From Bacteroidota bacterium (GTDB taxonomy: Bacteria > Bacteroidota > Bacteroidia > Chitinophagales > Chitinophagaceae): 36,500 nucleotides of DNA. Numbering within the stretch: position 1 is the first letter of the stretch; the number at the start of each line of letters is the position of its first letter. This document shows, piece by piece, positions 23,831-32,294 of the stretch. The notes under the pieces were generated by a model. The model did no database searches. It had not been told where the DNA came from and worked only from the letters and a program-made list of their open reading frames with translations. The position numbers and the translations under genes were made by a program. Location of the stretch: positions 1 to 36,500 of the forward strand of contig JAEWAC010000004.1 of assembly GCA_023391895.1 (NCBI GenBank). Direction: 5' to 3'.

Positions 23831-24254
23831 TTTCTTTTCGTTTTAATAAGTTATTGCTGTTGGTGTTGCCTTGACTGTTAAACATGTACCGAAAGACTTT
23901 CAAAGTTAGTTGATTCTCCACTGCTGCCTTTCCGGCGTGATCGTACATAACTACTGTTTTAAGAAAGGAACAATACATGCCCATACGGCTGGAAAATTCA
24001 CTAAGAACACCGGATGTGGTGCACTGGGGACAATCAGGAGCCGATAAAGGGCTTATGGCAGGCGCATCAAACTATCTGTTGCTATTAGCAGGAAATCATT
24101 CTTTAAGTTTTATTGCATGAACGTTCAGATTCTACAATCACTGGATAGCAATGGTGCAGCCTTGCCTACATTGCGCGGCATATAGTTATTATAGTGGCCT
24201 TTGCTGTAGTATTAAACATTTGGGTCGTATTGAGTTGTCGGAAGCGGGTAAGGA
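23831..24254. other. Spacer between oxidoreductase genes
   Basis: About 420 bases. A 47-codon plus-strand ORF (23977-24120, MPIRLENSLRTPDVVHWGQS...) is the only candidate, and it may be a gene fragment. No RNA or repeat is obvious. Confidence 0.35.
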
Positions 24255-24282
24255 AAACCCACCTTTTATGTAAGATGGGTTT
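24255..24282 (-). terminator. Terminator of the zinc dehydrogenase gene
   Basis: On the minus strand AAACCCATCTT and AAGGTGGGTTT (one G-T pair) form a hairpin followed by TTCC. It lies 68 bases after the stop codon at 24350. Confidence 0.65.
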
Positions 24283-24349
24283 GTTACCGAAAATATTTCA
24301 TCTGCGGTTTTCTACGGCCGCTACCAACAGCCTCTCTTTTTTAAAAGCT

Positions 24350-25543
24350 TTACGCTGTTGCGGTTTTTGCTTTTTTACCTTCGGATTGCTTCAACTCACT
24401 TTTCGATTTACCTGGTTTTAAAATCACTTTAGTCCAGCCATTATCCCGGGCATCAAAATGCTGGTAGCCGATAGGGGCATCCTCTAAAGGCAGTTCATGC
24501 GAGATGATGTAGGAGGGACTGGCTTTACCTGTAGAGATCAGCTCGCAAAGCTCACGGTTATACGATTTGACATTGCACTGACCCGTGGCGATACGCTGCC
24601 CCTTCATCCAGAAATTGCCAAAGTCAAAGTCCATGTGTCCCTTTTTCTGTAGGGGATCTTTGGCGTTGGGATCCTGGTTTACAAAAACGCCAACTACCCC
24701 GATAGAACCTGTGAACTTGACAGACTGAACCAGGTCGTTCATGGTTTGATTGGGCTGTTCTTCATTCCGTTGATTGCAGCATTGATAACCCACGCATTCG
24801 CAACCTCTGTCGGCACCTTGCCCACCGGTCAGATCCATTACTTGCTCAACGGCAGAACCTTTTGAAAAATCTATAGGAATGGCTCCTAATTCTTCAGCCA
24901 GTTTCAATCTGTCCGGATGCATATCAACCACCATAATTTTACTGGCCCCTTTAACGCTGGCTGAGATCGTGGCCATTAACCCCACCGGGCCGGCACCAAA
25001 AATAACCACTGATTCTCCCGGATTTAAGCCCGCCAACTGGGTAGCATGATAGCCTGTTGGGAAAATATCCGACAGCAAGACATAATCGTTTTCCTTTTCT
25101 GCGGCATCTTCAGGCAGTCTAAGGCAATTGAAATCGCCATACGGCACCCTCAAAAATTCCGCCTGTCCTCCATTGTAAGGGCCCATGCCAGCAAAGCCAT
25201 AGGCTGCACCTGCAAAGCCGGGGTTCAACTTAAGGCAAAAAGCCGTTAACCCTCTTTCACAGTTTTTGCAATGGCCGCAGCTGATATTAAAAGGCATGCA
25301 TACCATATCACCTACTTTAATTTCCGACACCGCATTACCAACCTCCACAACTCTTCCTAGATTTTCGTGCCCCAAGACTCTACCCGGCTCCATATTGGTT
25401 CTGCCTTCAAACATATGAAGTTCAGAGCCACAAATATTGGTGGTGGTTATTTGTACTAGCACATCGGTGGGTTGTTCTATTTTGGGATCTGGAACATTAT
25501 CCACTCTTACGTCGCGTGGGCCATGATAAACAAGTGCTTTCAT
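24350..25543 (-). CDS. Zinc-dependent alcohol dehydrogenase, glutathione-independent formaldehyde dehydrogenase type
   Basis: 397 residues from the ATG at 25543 (MKALVYHGPRDV); the longer frame adds 33 residues of leader. Medium-chain dehydrogenase: catalytic zinc ligands Cys38 (NICGSELH) and His59-Glu60 (LGHEN); the four structural-zinc cysteines in CGHCKNC...FC (89-103); the nucleotide site FGAGPVG (182-188). The inserted regions (EGRTNMEPGRVLGHENLGRV, PTGYHATQLAGL, GCECVGYQCC) fit the formaldehyde-dismutase-like FDH group, which uses NAD without glutathione. The lysine-rich tail (KPGKSKSELKQSEGKKAKTATA from position 376 on) is unusual. It follows the SDR in the same orientation with a 500-base gap. 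Confidence 0.9.
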   Translation of the reverse strand: MKALVYHGPRDVRVDNVPDPKIEQPTDVLVQITTTNICGSELHMFEGRTNMEPGRVLGHENLGRVVEVGNAVSEIKVGDMVCMPFNISCGHCKNCERGLTAFCLKLNPGFAGAAYGFAGMGPYNGGQAEFLRVPYGDFNCLRLPEDAAEKENDYVLLSDIFPTGYHATQLAGLNPGESVVIFGAGPVGLMATISASVKGASKIMVVDMHPDRLKLAEELGAIPIDFSKGSAVEQVMDLTGGQGADRGCECVGYQCCNQRNEEQPNQTMNDLVQSVKFTGSIGVVGVFVNQDPNAKDPLQKKGHMDFDFGNFWMKGQRIATGQCNVKSYNRELCELISTGKASPSYIISHELPLEDAPIGYQHFDARDNGWTKVILKPGKSKSELKQSEGKKAKTATA

Positions 25544-25869
25544 GTAGAATGTTTTAGAAGTAAAAAAATGAATGCCCGTAACGTGAAAATCGCACAAAGC
25601 GTATACCATACCTAGCTCTTCAAAACCCTTATGCGGGTACAATTGATCTAAAACCTATACGGCTCACTTTCGCAGGTGTCAATGCTGTTCATATTACGTG
25701 AGGAATTATTTTGTTTAGTATGGTGCGTAACAGGCACTTATAATTAAAGAAAAAAGGAAGCTATTATTTAATGGCTCCGGAAATTTTTATGTCAGATTCC
25801 CATTTGTCATTTTTACAGGTTGAAAAAAATAGCAATACTGGTAAAATGGGAATACTGGATATGATGAAT
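25544..25869. other. Spacer with dispersed-motif copies
   Basis: About 325 bases. CTTCAAAACCCTTATGCGGG (25619-25638) and TCTAAAACCTATACGGC (25647-25663) are degenerate copies of the dispersed motif. The catalytic N-terminal domain expected for the following recombinase remnant is not found here. Confidence 0.4.
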
Positions 25870-27020
25870 TCATCAATCAGGAGCCCTAAGACGGCAAAAA
25901 ACCAATGCTGGAATGAAGGAAAAACTCGTGCATGGCATTTGGCCCTGTGGAGCACCATTGGGTTATGATAACGCCACTGTCATTGAAGAAAAATCTATTG
26001 TCATTAATGAGAAGGACAAGCTGCTTTGTAAAGCCTTCCTCTAGAAAGCCAATGAAGGCATTTCAATGGTAGAGATTATTTAGCGCCTGGAAACACAAGG
26101 ATTAACAGTTTCTCATCAGCGCAAGAGTGAAATCCTGCAAAAGTCCCTTTTATTGTGGTTTGCTGTCTCATTCCTTGCTGGCGGGTGAAATGGTGGAAGG
26201 CAAGCATGAAAAATTTGTTTCAAAAGAGTTATTCCTAAAAGCCAATGCCGAAAAATCGAAAATTCCACATGGCTACAAAGCAAACCCGATGAATGAAAAC
26301 CTGCCGCTAAAGCTCTTCTTTAAGTGCGATAGCTGTAAAGAGTACCTTAGGGGTTATATTGTAAAAAAGAAGGGGCGTTATTATTATAAATGCAACCACG
26401 GCAGCCAATGTTCTTGTAATGTAAGCGTTAAACAACTCCATTCTCTTTTTGAAGCAATCCTGAATGAATTGAACCTTACACAGGAAGATATTGACCCATT
26501 CAAACTCCAGTTAAAGAAAATCTACACAGCACTGAATACCGAAAGGGATGAGCATTTGCAACAATACAAGCTCAAATCTAAAGAACTAGAGGACAAGATT
26601 GAACGGCTGGAAGAACGCTTCATTAATGAGGAAATTAAGGCTGATCTGTACGAAAAGTTCTCGGCTAAGTATCGCAAAGAAAAAGAGGAATTGGAGCAGG
26701 TGGTAAAGATGACCCCATTCACCAACTCGAACCTTGAAAAATATATTGATCGCTCCCTTGATTTTCTGGCAAAACGCCCGTCCCTGTGGGCATCCAGCGA
26801 TTATAAGCGGAAAGAAGAGCTGCAACAAACCATCTTTCCCGAAGGAATTTACTTAAAAAAAAAGGGGGAAAACCGAACCACAAAAATCAATTCGCTTTTT
26901 GCGCTGACTGCCCGTCAGAAGGGCGTTTTAGAAGAAAAAGGGCCCGGAATTTCTGAAGTGATTTTCAAAAATTCCGGTTTGGTAGCCTCGACAGGAATCG
27001 AACCTGTATCTGGAGTTTAG
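25870..27020 (+). pseudogene. Large serine recombinase remnant (Recombinase and zinc-ribbon domains)
   Basis: The frame from about 25880 reads RRQKTNAGMKEKLVHGIWPC and APLGYDN, typical of the Recombinase domain. It has TAG stops at 26042 and 26081 inside KANEGISMVEII and ETQGLTVSHQR. A frameshift near 26137 then leads into the intact part SPFYCGLLSHSLLAGEMVEGKHEK. The zinc ribbon CDSCKEYLRGY...YYKCNHGSQCSC and a long coiled coil (KELEDKIERLEERF) follow. The N-terminal catalytic serine domain is missing. The last codons (GLVASTGIEPVSGV) are read through the 3' half of the tRNA-Arg gene on the other strand, as with integrases next to a tRNA attachment site. It is dead as an enzyme. Confidence 0.85.
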
Positions 27021-27054
27021 GAAACTCTTATTCTATCCATTGAACTACGAGGCC
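26980..27054 (-). tRNA. tRNA-Arg (anticodon CCT)
   Basis: The minus strand folds as a complete tRNA: acceptor GGCCTCG/CGAGGCT (one G-T pair), a D arm with GGATA, anticodon stem AGAGT/ACTCC around the loop TTCCTAA (anticodon CCT at the usual position, reading AGG), T arm ACAGG TTCGATT CCTGT, discriminator A and an encoded CCA (26982-26980). Its 3' half overlaps the end of the recombinase remnant on the opposite strand, so it is the probable integration site of the element that carried the recombinase. Confidence 0.95.
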
Positions 27055-27064
27055 GGTTGATGGT

Positions 27065-27098
27065 GCAAATATCTCAATACACATTCAGTTATCCAAAA
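27065..27098 (-). promoter_or_regulatory. Promoter of tRNA-Arg
   Basis: On the minus strand TTTTGG (27098-27093) and TATTTGC (27071-27065) are about 21 bases apart. They fit the -33 and -7 elements of Bacteroidetes promoters, ending 10 bases before the tRNA 5' end. Confidence 0.5.
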
Positions 27099-27423
27099 GC
27101 TTCCTAAATATTCTGCAATAGCTTTTCCACAATATCATCCATTGCTTTTCAGCCCCGCTTACCACCATTTATCCAAACAGTTTCCGGAGGCTTATGACGG
27201 GTCCGTTCTGCCTGCGGTAACTGCTCTAGATTTGTGCTGAGCAAGGATGGGAAGGCGTCTTTGCCACCTCCCCGATTGGTTCCTCTGGATGCTAACCTGA
27301 TTTTCAGTTGCGTTGCGCCCAGGCCATGGCGGCGCTATACCGGCAAAATGGGTTGTGGTTGAGCCTTTTATGCCACCTAAGCCGTATTTCGTAATTTTGA
27401 AAACCCAGAACCTTTCTGCTACC
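27099..27423. other. Spacer without recognised features
   Basis: About 325 bases between the tRNA-Arg promoter and the next gene's promoter. No ORF, RNA or repeat is supported. Confidence 0.35.
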
Positions 27424-27431
27424 TATCTTTG
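27424..27431 (+). promoter_or_regulatory. -7 promoter element of the membrane TPR gene
   Basis: TATCTTTG, an exact TAnnTTTG match, 20 bases before the ATG at 27452. A TTG lies 24 bases upstream, slightly far for the standard spacing. Confidence 0.5.
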
Positions 27432-27451
27432 CAACCTTTCAAACAAAGGAT

Positions 27452-28102
27452 ATGAAGTTTTATACATGGCTTATCAAATACCGCTTGTACCTGGGTATCT
27501 TCCTGCTGGTACTGGGTGGTATCACCAACTATTTTTCCAGTTTCTGGCCGGCCTTCCCGCTTTACCTAATCGGGGTGATATTGATTGCAGGCCACTTTTT
27601 CTTTGGTCCGCTGCGCCTGATACAGGAGTATATGGAAGCCGGCGATATGGAAGGCGCTCAAAAAATCATTAACTCTATTAAATACCCGAATCTTTTATAC
27701 AAACCTATCCGGTCAGTTTATTATACGCTGAAAGGCAACCTGGCAATGATGAACCAGGACTTTGACACGGCCGAAAGAAGCATGAAAAAAGGCCTGGACC
27801 TGGGCATGCCCATGAAGGAAGCCGAAGGCGCCAGCCTGCTGCAAATGGGTATGCTGGCCATGCAAAAAAATGACCTAAAACAGGCAGAAAGCTACATTCG
27901 CAGTGCCCTGCGCAAAGGCCTGCCCGACAAGGAAAACCAGGCCGCCGCTTATTTGCAAATGTGCAGCCTGATGATGAACAAACGCGAGTTTCGGGCGGCC
28001 AAGGATTTTTTCCGTAAGGCCAAAGCCCTGAAGCCTACAACACCCCAGATCGTAGACCAGATCAAGCAAATTGAAAAATACATCTCTCGTATTCCGGGCT
28101 AA
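27452..28102 (+). CDS. Membrane-anchored TPR protein
   Basis: 216 residues. Two transmembrane helices near the N-terminus (LYLGIFLLVLGGITNYF and FPLYLIGVILIAGHFFF) are followed by about 150 residues of TPR-type helical repeats facing the cytosol. Examples are LKGNLAMMNQDFDTAERSMK, LLQMGMLAMQKNDLKQAESY and LQMCSLMMNKREFRAAKDFF. It is probably an adaptor or assembly protein at the inner membrane; no enzymatic motif. A -7 element and a terminator frame it as a single-gene transcript. Confidence 0.8.
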   Translation: MKFYTWLIKYRLYLGIFLLVLGGITNYFSSFWPAFPLYLIGVILIAGHFFFGPLRLIQEYMEAGDMEGAQKIINSIKYPNLLYKPIRSVYYTLKGNLAMMNQDFDTAERSMKKGLDLGMPMKEAEGASLLQMGMLAMQKNDLKQAESYIRSALRKGLPDKENQAAAYLQMCSLMMNKREFRAAKDFFRKAKALKPTTPQIVDQIKQIEKYISRIPG

Positions 28103-28104
28103 TC

Positions 28105-28155
28105 TTTTTTAAAAGTCCATATACGGAAAAGCACTACCCCGGTAGTGCTTTTTTT
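28105..28155 (+). terminator. Terminator after the TPR gene, with a copy of the dispersed motif in front
   Basis: GCACTACC and GGTAGTGC (28131-28148) form an 8-bp stem followed by seven T. The preceding bases TTTTTTAAAAGTCCATATAC (from 28105) are a copy of the dispersed motif, the same order as after the gene ending at 1926. Confidence 0.85.
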
Positions 28156-28279
28156 ATGGCGGGCAACCAGTACCAACACGATAACCAACACTGGTGCTAC
28201 AGGTGCAGAAATCTTTCATCCACTGCCGCACCGTTAGTCTCACATTACAAAGCTGCGGCTGCCACCGGGTATGGCATCC

Positions 28280-28588
28280 CTACCTGTCAGCTATTGCATC
28301 AACGGCAATCACTGCATCCAGGTTGATAGACCCATATACGTGTGGAAAAGCTTCGTTCAAAGAAGGTGCTATTTCATACTGCAGGCGGTGGGTGAGTCTT
28401 TCGGTGTCAATAGACAGCTTTACCAAACCCGTTTTACCGGCAAAATAACGCTTCAGCACACCTTCTACTTGCGCTGCTTCGCTACAGTGAATAAAGCCTT
28501 CGATGGCCAGAGATGGTGCTTCATATGCACCCTGCGCCTGTGCCGCCTGCCACTCGGCAGCGGATGTAACATGATAAATAATAGCCAT
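28280..28588 (-). CDS. DUF952 family protein
   Basis: 102 residues from the ATG at 28588 (MAIIYHVTSAAEWQAAQAQG); the frame is open 71 codons further upstream, but that part is repeat-rich spacer and not conserved-looking. The DUF952 hallmarks are present: IYHVTSAAEW, the central EGFIHCSEAAQVEGVLKRYF and the C-terminal FPHVYGSINLDAVIAV. The fold is small and alpha/beta; the function is not established. It stands alone and precedes a long repeat-filled spacer. Confidence 0.88.
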   Translation of the reverse strand: MAIIYHVTSAAEWQAAQAQGAYEAPSLAIEGFIHCSEAAQVEGVLKRYFAGKTGLVKLSIDTERLTHRLQYEIAPSLNEAFPHVYGSINLDAVIAVDAIADR

Positions 28589-28624
28589 AGTGTACCTGTA
28601 AAATGAAAACAAAGGGGCAAGATA

Positions 28625-29425
28625 GTTTTTAAAACTGGGATGACAGTTGACGGCAGGATCCCGAGCCATGGCCACTTTTTGGTGCAACGAAGGCTCACAC
28701 AGCAAAAGGATGCCGCTCCCCCGATCCTTCCCCGGTGGAGCGGGAGGTCCGGCAATTGATTGCACTTCAGCTTTTGAATTGACGTATGCACTTTTGAACA
28801 ATTCACCTCACCCTCGGTAAATTTTGTTGCAACTTTTGTAATGAGCTATAGGCTTTTGAACATTTTTCCTGCTAAGCACACACACTCATCAACTTCTTTA
28901 AAAATCCATATGGGTTTGTAATGAATTTACTTGCTTCTAATTGCTATCAAGAAAAACAAAGAACACTCGCCTCTGTCATCCCGGCCTTGAGCCGGGATCC
29001 CCTGCACCCACAGCCTCTTTTTCACAGTGCACCTTCGTGTATTGGTAGCGCAACATCATCCCAAACAAACTTCTTCAAAATACCATAGTGGAAAGTTGAC
29101 CCATGATAGTTGATTGATGACCAACAGCAAATCTTTCAAAAACCCACACTCCCTTACCTGAAAGCTTGATGTTGATTCAGTTCTTTAAAAGTCCCTATAG
29201 CTGGAGATGCCGAAACGAGTTCGGCATGACAGGTGAGAGGCGTTATGGAATAACAAGCCGTCTGATCAGGTAAGCTTCGGGTAAACTTCTTCAAAAACCC
29301 ATACGCCATCCTAAACCTTTCAACCACTCAACTCTTTCAACTTATCAACATCCTCAAAATCCCATACGGCTTTCCATCTGCGAAATCCTTTTCTTAAAAT
29401 CCGCGAAATCTGTGATCCAACTCGT
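28625..29425. repeat. Long repeat-filled spacer (mosaic island)
   Basis: About 800 bases with no gene. Copies of the dispersed motif lie at 28844 (minus), 28894, 29070, 29132, 29181, 29286 and 29351 (plus). A GATGACAGTTGACGGCAG tract is at 28640. The palindrome CCCGGC-cttga-GCCGGG lies within GTCATCCCGG...GGGATCC (28976-29000). The palindrome TGCCGAA-acgag-TTCGGCA is at 29208-29226. The third copy of the long repeat, ending AAATCCGCGAAATCTGTGAT, is at 29351-29418. GTGAACT units are at 29424-29440. Confidence 0.75.
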
Positions 29426-29493
29426 GAACTGGTGAACTAGAGAACTTAAATCTTTAGACTTAAAACGATAAACTTCTTTCCCCATATCCAGCA

Positions 29494-30486
29494 TCAGGGC
29501 TTTACTTCATGGGGTGCTTCTACGCCTTTTTCAAAACAGTCCAGGTTTTGGGCGGTGGTTTGCGCAATGTTCTGCAGGGCCGTATCGGTTAAAAAAGCCT
29601 GGTGGCTGGTGATGAGCACGTTTTGAAACGTCATCAGCCGGGCAATCACATCATCCTGCAAAATAGTGTCGGAGCGGTCTTCAAAAAACAACCCTTTTTC
29701 CTCTTCGTATACATCCAGCCCCAGGTAGCCAATCTGCCCTGTTTTAAGGCCGGCAATCACATCGCGGGTATTGATCAGGGCACCCCGGCCGGTGTTGATC
29801 AGCATGACGCCTTTTTTCATTTGGGCAATCGTGTCTTTGTTGACCAGGTAGCGGTTTTCGGCAGTTAATGGTGCGTGCAGGGTAATGATGTCCGACTGGG
29901 CAAACAACTCGCTAACGGTTACGTACTGCACCCCGTAGGGTTGCGCCCATTCCAGTTTGGGGTAAGGGTCAAAGGCAACTATGCGGCAGCCAAAACCATG
30001 CAGTATCTGCGCCACCACCCGGCCTATTTTTCCCAGCCCTACAATGCCTACGGTTTTACCATGCATGTCAAAGCCCGTGAGACCATCCAACGAAAAATTG
30101 AGCTCCCGGATGCGGTTGTGAGCCCGAATCAGTTTGCGGTTCAGCGTCAGCATCAGGGCCACTGTATGTTCGGCTACGGCATAGGGCGAGTATTCCGGCA
30201 CCCGGGCTACCTTCAGCCCCAGGCGGGCCGCCGCCACTATATCCACATTGTTAAAGCCGGCCGACCGCAGCACAACATACTGCACCCCCATTTGCGCCAA
30301 TGCTTCTAATACTTCCTGGGAGGCGTCGTCGTTTACAAAAATGCATACCGCCTGGCACCCCTTGGCCATGTGTACCGTGTCTAAAGAAAGCGGGGGCTCC
30401 AGCAACAGTAAGCTATGCCGGCCGTCCATTGCTTTCAGCAAATATGGCTGCTCAAACTTGTGGGTGCTAAAAACCGCTGTATTCAT
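29494..30486 (-). CDS. D-lactate dehydrogenase-type 2-hydroxyacid dehydrogenase
   Basis: 330 residues, D-isomer-specific 2-hydroxyacid dehydrogenase. NAD site VGLGKIG (149-155), substrate arginine Arg234 in NTGRGALI, the acidic partner in DVYEEEKG (about 261-263) and the catalytic His295 in LITSHQAFLT. The segments RSAGFNNVD and PEYSPYAVAEHTVAL, and the overall length, match fermentative LdhA, which reduces pyruvate to D-lactate in the cytosol. A related 2-ketoacid substrate is possible. It is a single gene with repeat islands downstream. Confidence 0.9.
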   Translation of the reverse strand: MNTAVFSTHKFEQPYLLKAMDGRHSLLLLEPPLSLDTVHMAKGCQAVCIFVNDDASQEVLEALAQMGVQYVVLRSAGFNNVDIVAAARLGLKVARVPEYSPYAVAEHTVALMLTLNRKLIRAHNRIRELNFSLDGLTGFDMHGKTVGIVGLGKIGRVVAQILHGFGCRIVAFDPYPKLEWAQPYGVQYVTVSELFAQSDIITLHAPLTAENRYLVNKDTIAQMKKGVMLINTGRGALINTRDVIAGLKTGQIGYLGLDVYEEEKGLFFEDRSDTILQDDVIARLMTFQNVLITSHQAFLTDTALQNIAQTTAQNLDCFEKGVEAPHEVKP

Positions 30487-30585
30487 AAGTGTCCGTTTAC
30501 ATACAAAAAGCAGGCCTCAGCCCCGTTTGTAACCAGCCGGGCTGATGGCCATTAACCTATCTGCCTATGGGAAAATAAAGAAGTT

Positions 30586-31086
30586 TTATGCCACCTGCAA
30601 CTGGGCTTGTTGCGCCTGGGGCCAGGCACCAAACAGCTCAATGATTTTTTGAAAGCGGTAGGTAAATATTTCCTGCAACTTTTTTTTCACCACCAGGTAG
30701 TGTGCCAGGGAACCCAGCGGTCCAAAGGGCAGGGCATAATGCACCAGGTCGGTCATTTCCACACCGCCTTCAATAGCTTTAAAATGATGCTGGTGGTGCC
30801 ACAGTTGGTAAGGTCCACGGCGCTGCTCGTCTACAAAAAAACACAAGGGATCTACATGGGTTATTTCGGTCATCCAAAATAGCGGAATGCCCAGCAAGGG
30901 CTTTACTTGATAAGTAATCACCTGCCCCGGGTACATCTGGTTACCATACAGCTCGTTGGTGAATTTTAAATTGAGTTCCGGCGGTGTCATGGCCGATAAA
31001 TTTTTGGGGTGGGAAAAAAATGTCCATGCCACCTCCACCTTTACGGGTATTTTTTGAACGCTTTTCAGCAGGTGTACCTTGCTCAT
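30586..31086 (-). CDS. SRPBCC (START-like) domain protein
   Basis: 166 residues. Members of this fold bind hydrophobic ligands in a deep cavity. The pattern seen is typical: LLKSVQKIPVKVEVAWTFFS at the start, HPKNLSAMTPPEL, the central PGQVITYQV and PLFWMTEITHVD strands, GPYQLWHHQHHFKAIEGGVEMTD, and a C-terminal helix after the PFGPLGSLAH turn. A His cluster (WHHQHHF) is notable but common in this subfamily. Ligand and pathway unknown; single gene. Confidence 0.8.
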   Translation of the reverse strand: MSKVHLLKSVQKIPVKVEVAWTFFSHPKNLSAMTPPELNLKFTNELYGNQMYPGQVITYQVKPLLGIPLFWMTEITHVDPLCFFVDEQRRGPYQLWHHQHHFKAIEGGVEMTDLVHYALPFGPLGSLAHYLVVKKKLQEIFTYRFQKIIELFGAWPQAQQAQLQVA

Positions 31087-31255
31087 GTCTTTTGATTAGG
31101 AATATTACAACCCGGATGCCGTTTTGTTCAAGACGGCCAAAGAAGAGCTGAAGCGTTAAACCTTATCACGTACGTCTGGCACCGGCCAATGGCTGAAACT
31201 GTTATAAAACTTAACCATATTTTACAAACCATTCGTTCTACTTTTATAAGAGAAT

Positions 31256-31262
31256 AAAGGAG
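31256..31262 (+). promoter_or_regulatory. Strong Shine-Dalgarno sequence, unusual here
   Basis: AAAGGAG lies three bases before the ATG at 31266. Most genes in this window lack such a site, as is usual in Bacteroidetes, so it supports this start, although the spacing is short. Confidence 0.45.
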
Positions 31263-31265
31263 TGT

Positions 31266-31982
31266 ATGAAACCTGTTTTGATCTTGCTGGCATTGCAACT
31301 GTTTTTGGTACAGGCCCGGGCACAGCACCACACGGTAAATGGTTACCTGCTCGACAGCATCACCCACTTACCGATTGCCGGCGGCAAGCTTACCAATACC
31401 AATACCCGGCAGGATGTACAATCAGACGATAACGGTTTCTTTCGTATACAGGCAGCTCCCAACGATGTGCTTTATGCCCTGGCACCTTCTTATCATTACG
31501 ATACGCTTACCTATTCTCTTCTTTTTACCGATACTATAAAAATTTACCTTGCTCCCTCCGGCGATATTTTGCCTACGGTAACCGTAACGGCACAATACAA
31601 CAAATACCAACTCGACAGCATCAGCCGGAAAAAGGAATTTGATGAAAACCGCGGCACAACGCTCCCTACGGTTTCTTCCAACAACAATTCGGCTTTTGGT
31701 ATCGGCATCAACCTTGACCGCTTTTCCAAAAAAAAGTACAAAAATCAAAAAAGTGCAGAGAAGTTGTTTAATCAGCTGGAGGAAAACGCCTATGTGAACT
31801 ACCGGTTTTCGCCCACCCTGGTAGCTTATTACACTAGTTTGAAAGGGGACGCACTGAAGGATTTCATGCAGCGCTATACACCCAGTTACCAATGGCTGCG
31901 CCAGCACAACAGCAATGAAGAAGTGCTGTTTTACATCAACGACAAGCTAAAAGAATACAAAGCAGTCCGCAGCCAGTTGTAA
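31266..31982 (+). CDS. Exported CarboxypepD_reg-like domain protein
   Basis: 238 residues. Signal peptide (MKPVLILLALQLFLVQARA, cleavage before QHH). Then a CarboxypepD_reg-like beta-sandwich (about 22-100): HTVNGYLLDSITHLPIAGGK, DVQSDDNGFFRIQA and DTIKIYLAPSGDILPTVTVTA. This is the N-terminal module found in many Bacteroidetes outer-membrane and cell-surface proteins. The C-terminal 130 residues contain NYRFSPTLVAYYTSLKGDAL and are otherwise unassigned; there is no TonB-receptor barrel. Probably periplasmic or outer-membrane associated. Confidence 0.8.
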   Translation: MKPVLILLALQLFLVQARAQHHTVNGYLLDSITHLPIAGGKLTNTNTRQDVQSDDNGFFRIQAAPNDVLYALAPSYHYDTLTYSLLFTDTIKIYLAPSGDILPTVTVTAQYNKYQLDSISRKKEFDENRGTTLPTVSSNNNSAFGIGINLDRFSKKKYKNQKSAEKLFNQLEENAYVNYRFSPTLVAYYTSLKGDALKDFMQRYTPSYQWLRQHNSNEEVLFYINDKLKEYKAVRSQL

Positions 31983-32294
31983 ATACGATGCTTCAGCACC
32001 GGTACTCCTGCTCAATTGTTTTCAGCTTTATGAAATCCTGTCGTCAATTGTGAATGGTCAATAGTGAATGCCAAGTCATCATACGGATAACCGTTTCGTA
32101 TAAGGTGTGCACTTTTTAAAAACCCATATCACCAAACCTGCTTCTTACCCGATTGTGCACTAGCCATAGCCGCTTTCACAACAAAAGCGTGAAGGCGCAA
32201 AAAGGCTTGGTTCCAGACAGCTCACCGAAAGATCGGATGGGTCCGGACAGCCTTGCATCCGTAAAAGAAAATGGGAATGATATTGCCGTAAAAA
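31983..32294. other. Spacer with one copy of the dispersed motif
   Basis: 312 bases. CTTTTTAAAAACCCATATC at 32112-32130 is a strong motif copy. GTGAATGGTCAATAGTGAAT (about 32050) is a short imperfect repeat. No gene is supported. Confidence 0.5.

Noticed and set aside
25764..25968. ORFs of 64-65 codons on both strands
   Set aside because: The right part is out of frame with the recombinase remnant that explains this DNA; the left part has no support.
28589..28801. 71-residue N-terminal extension of the DUF952 protein
   Set aside because: It is not part of the compact DUF952 domain and covers repeat-type spacer (GATGACAGTTGAC).
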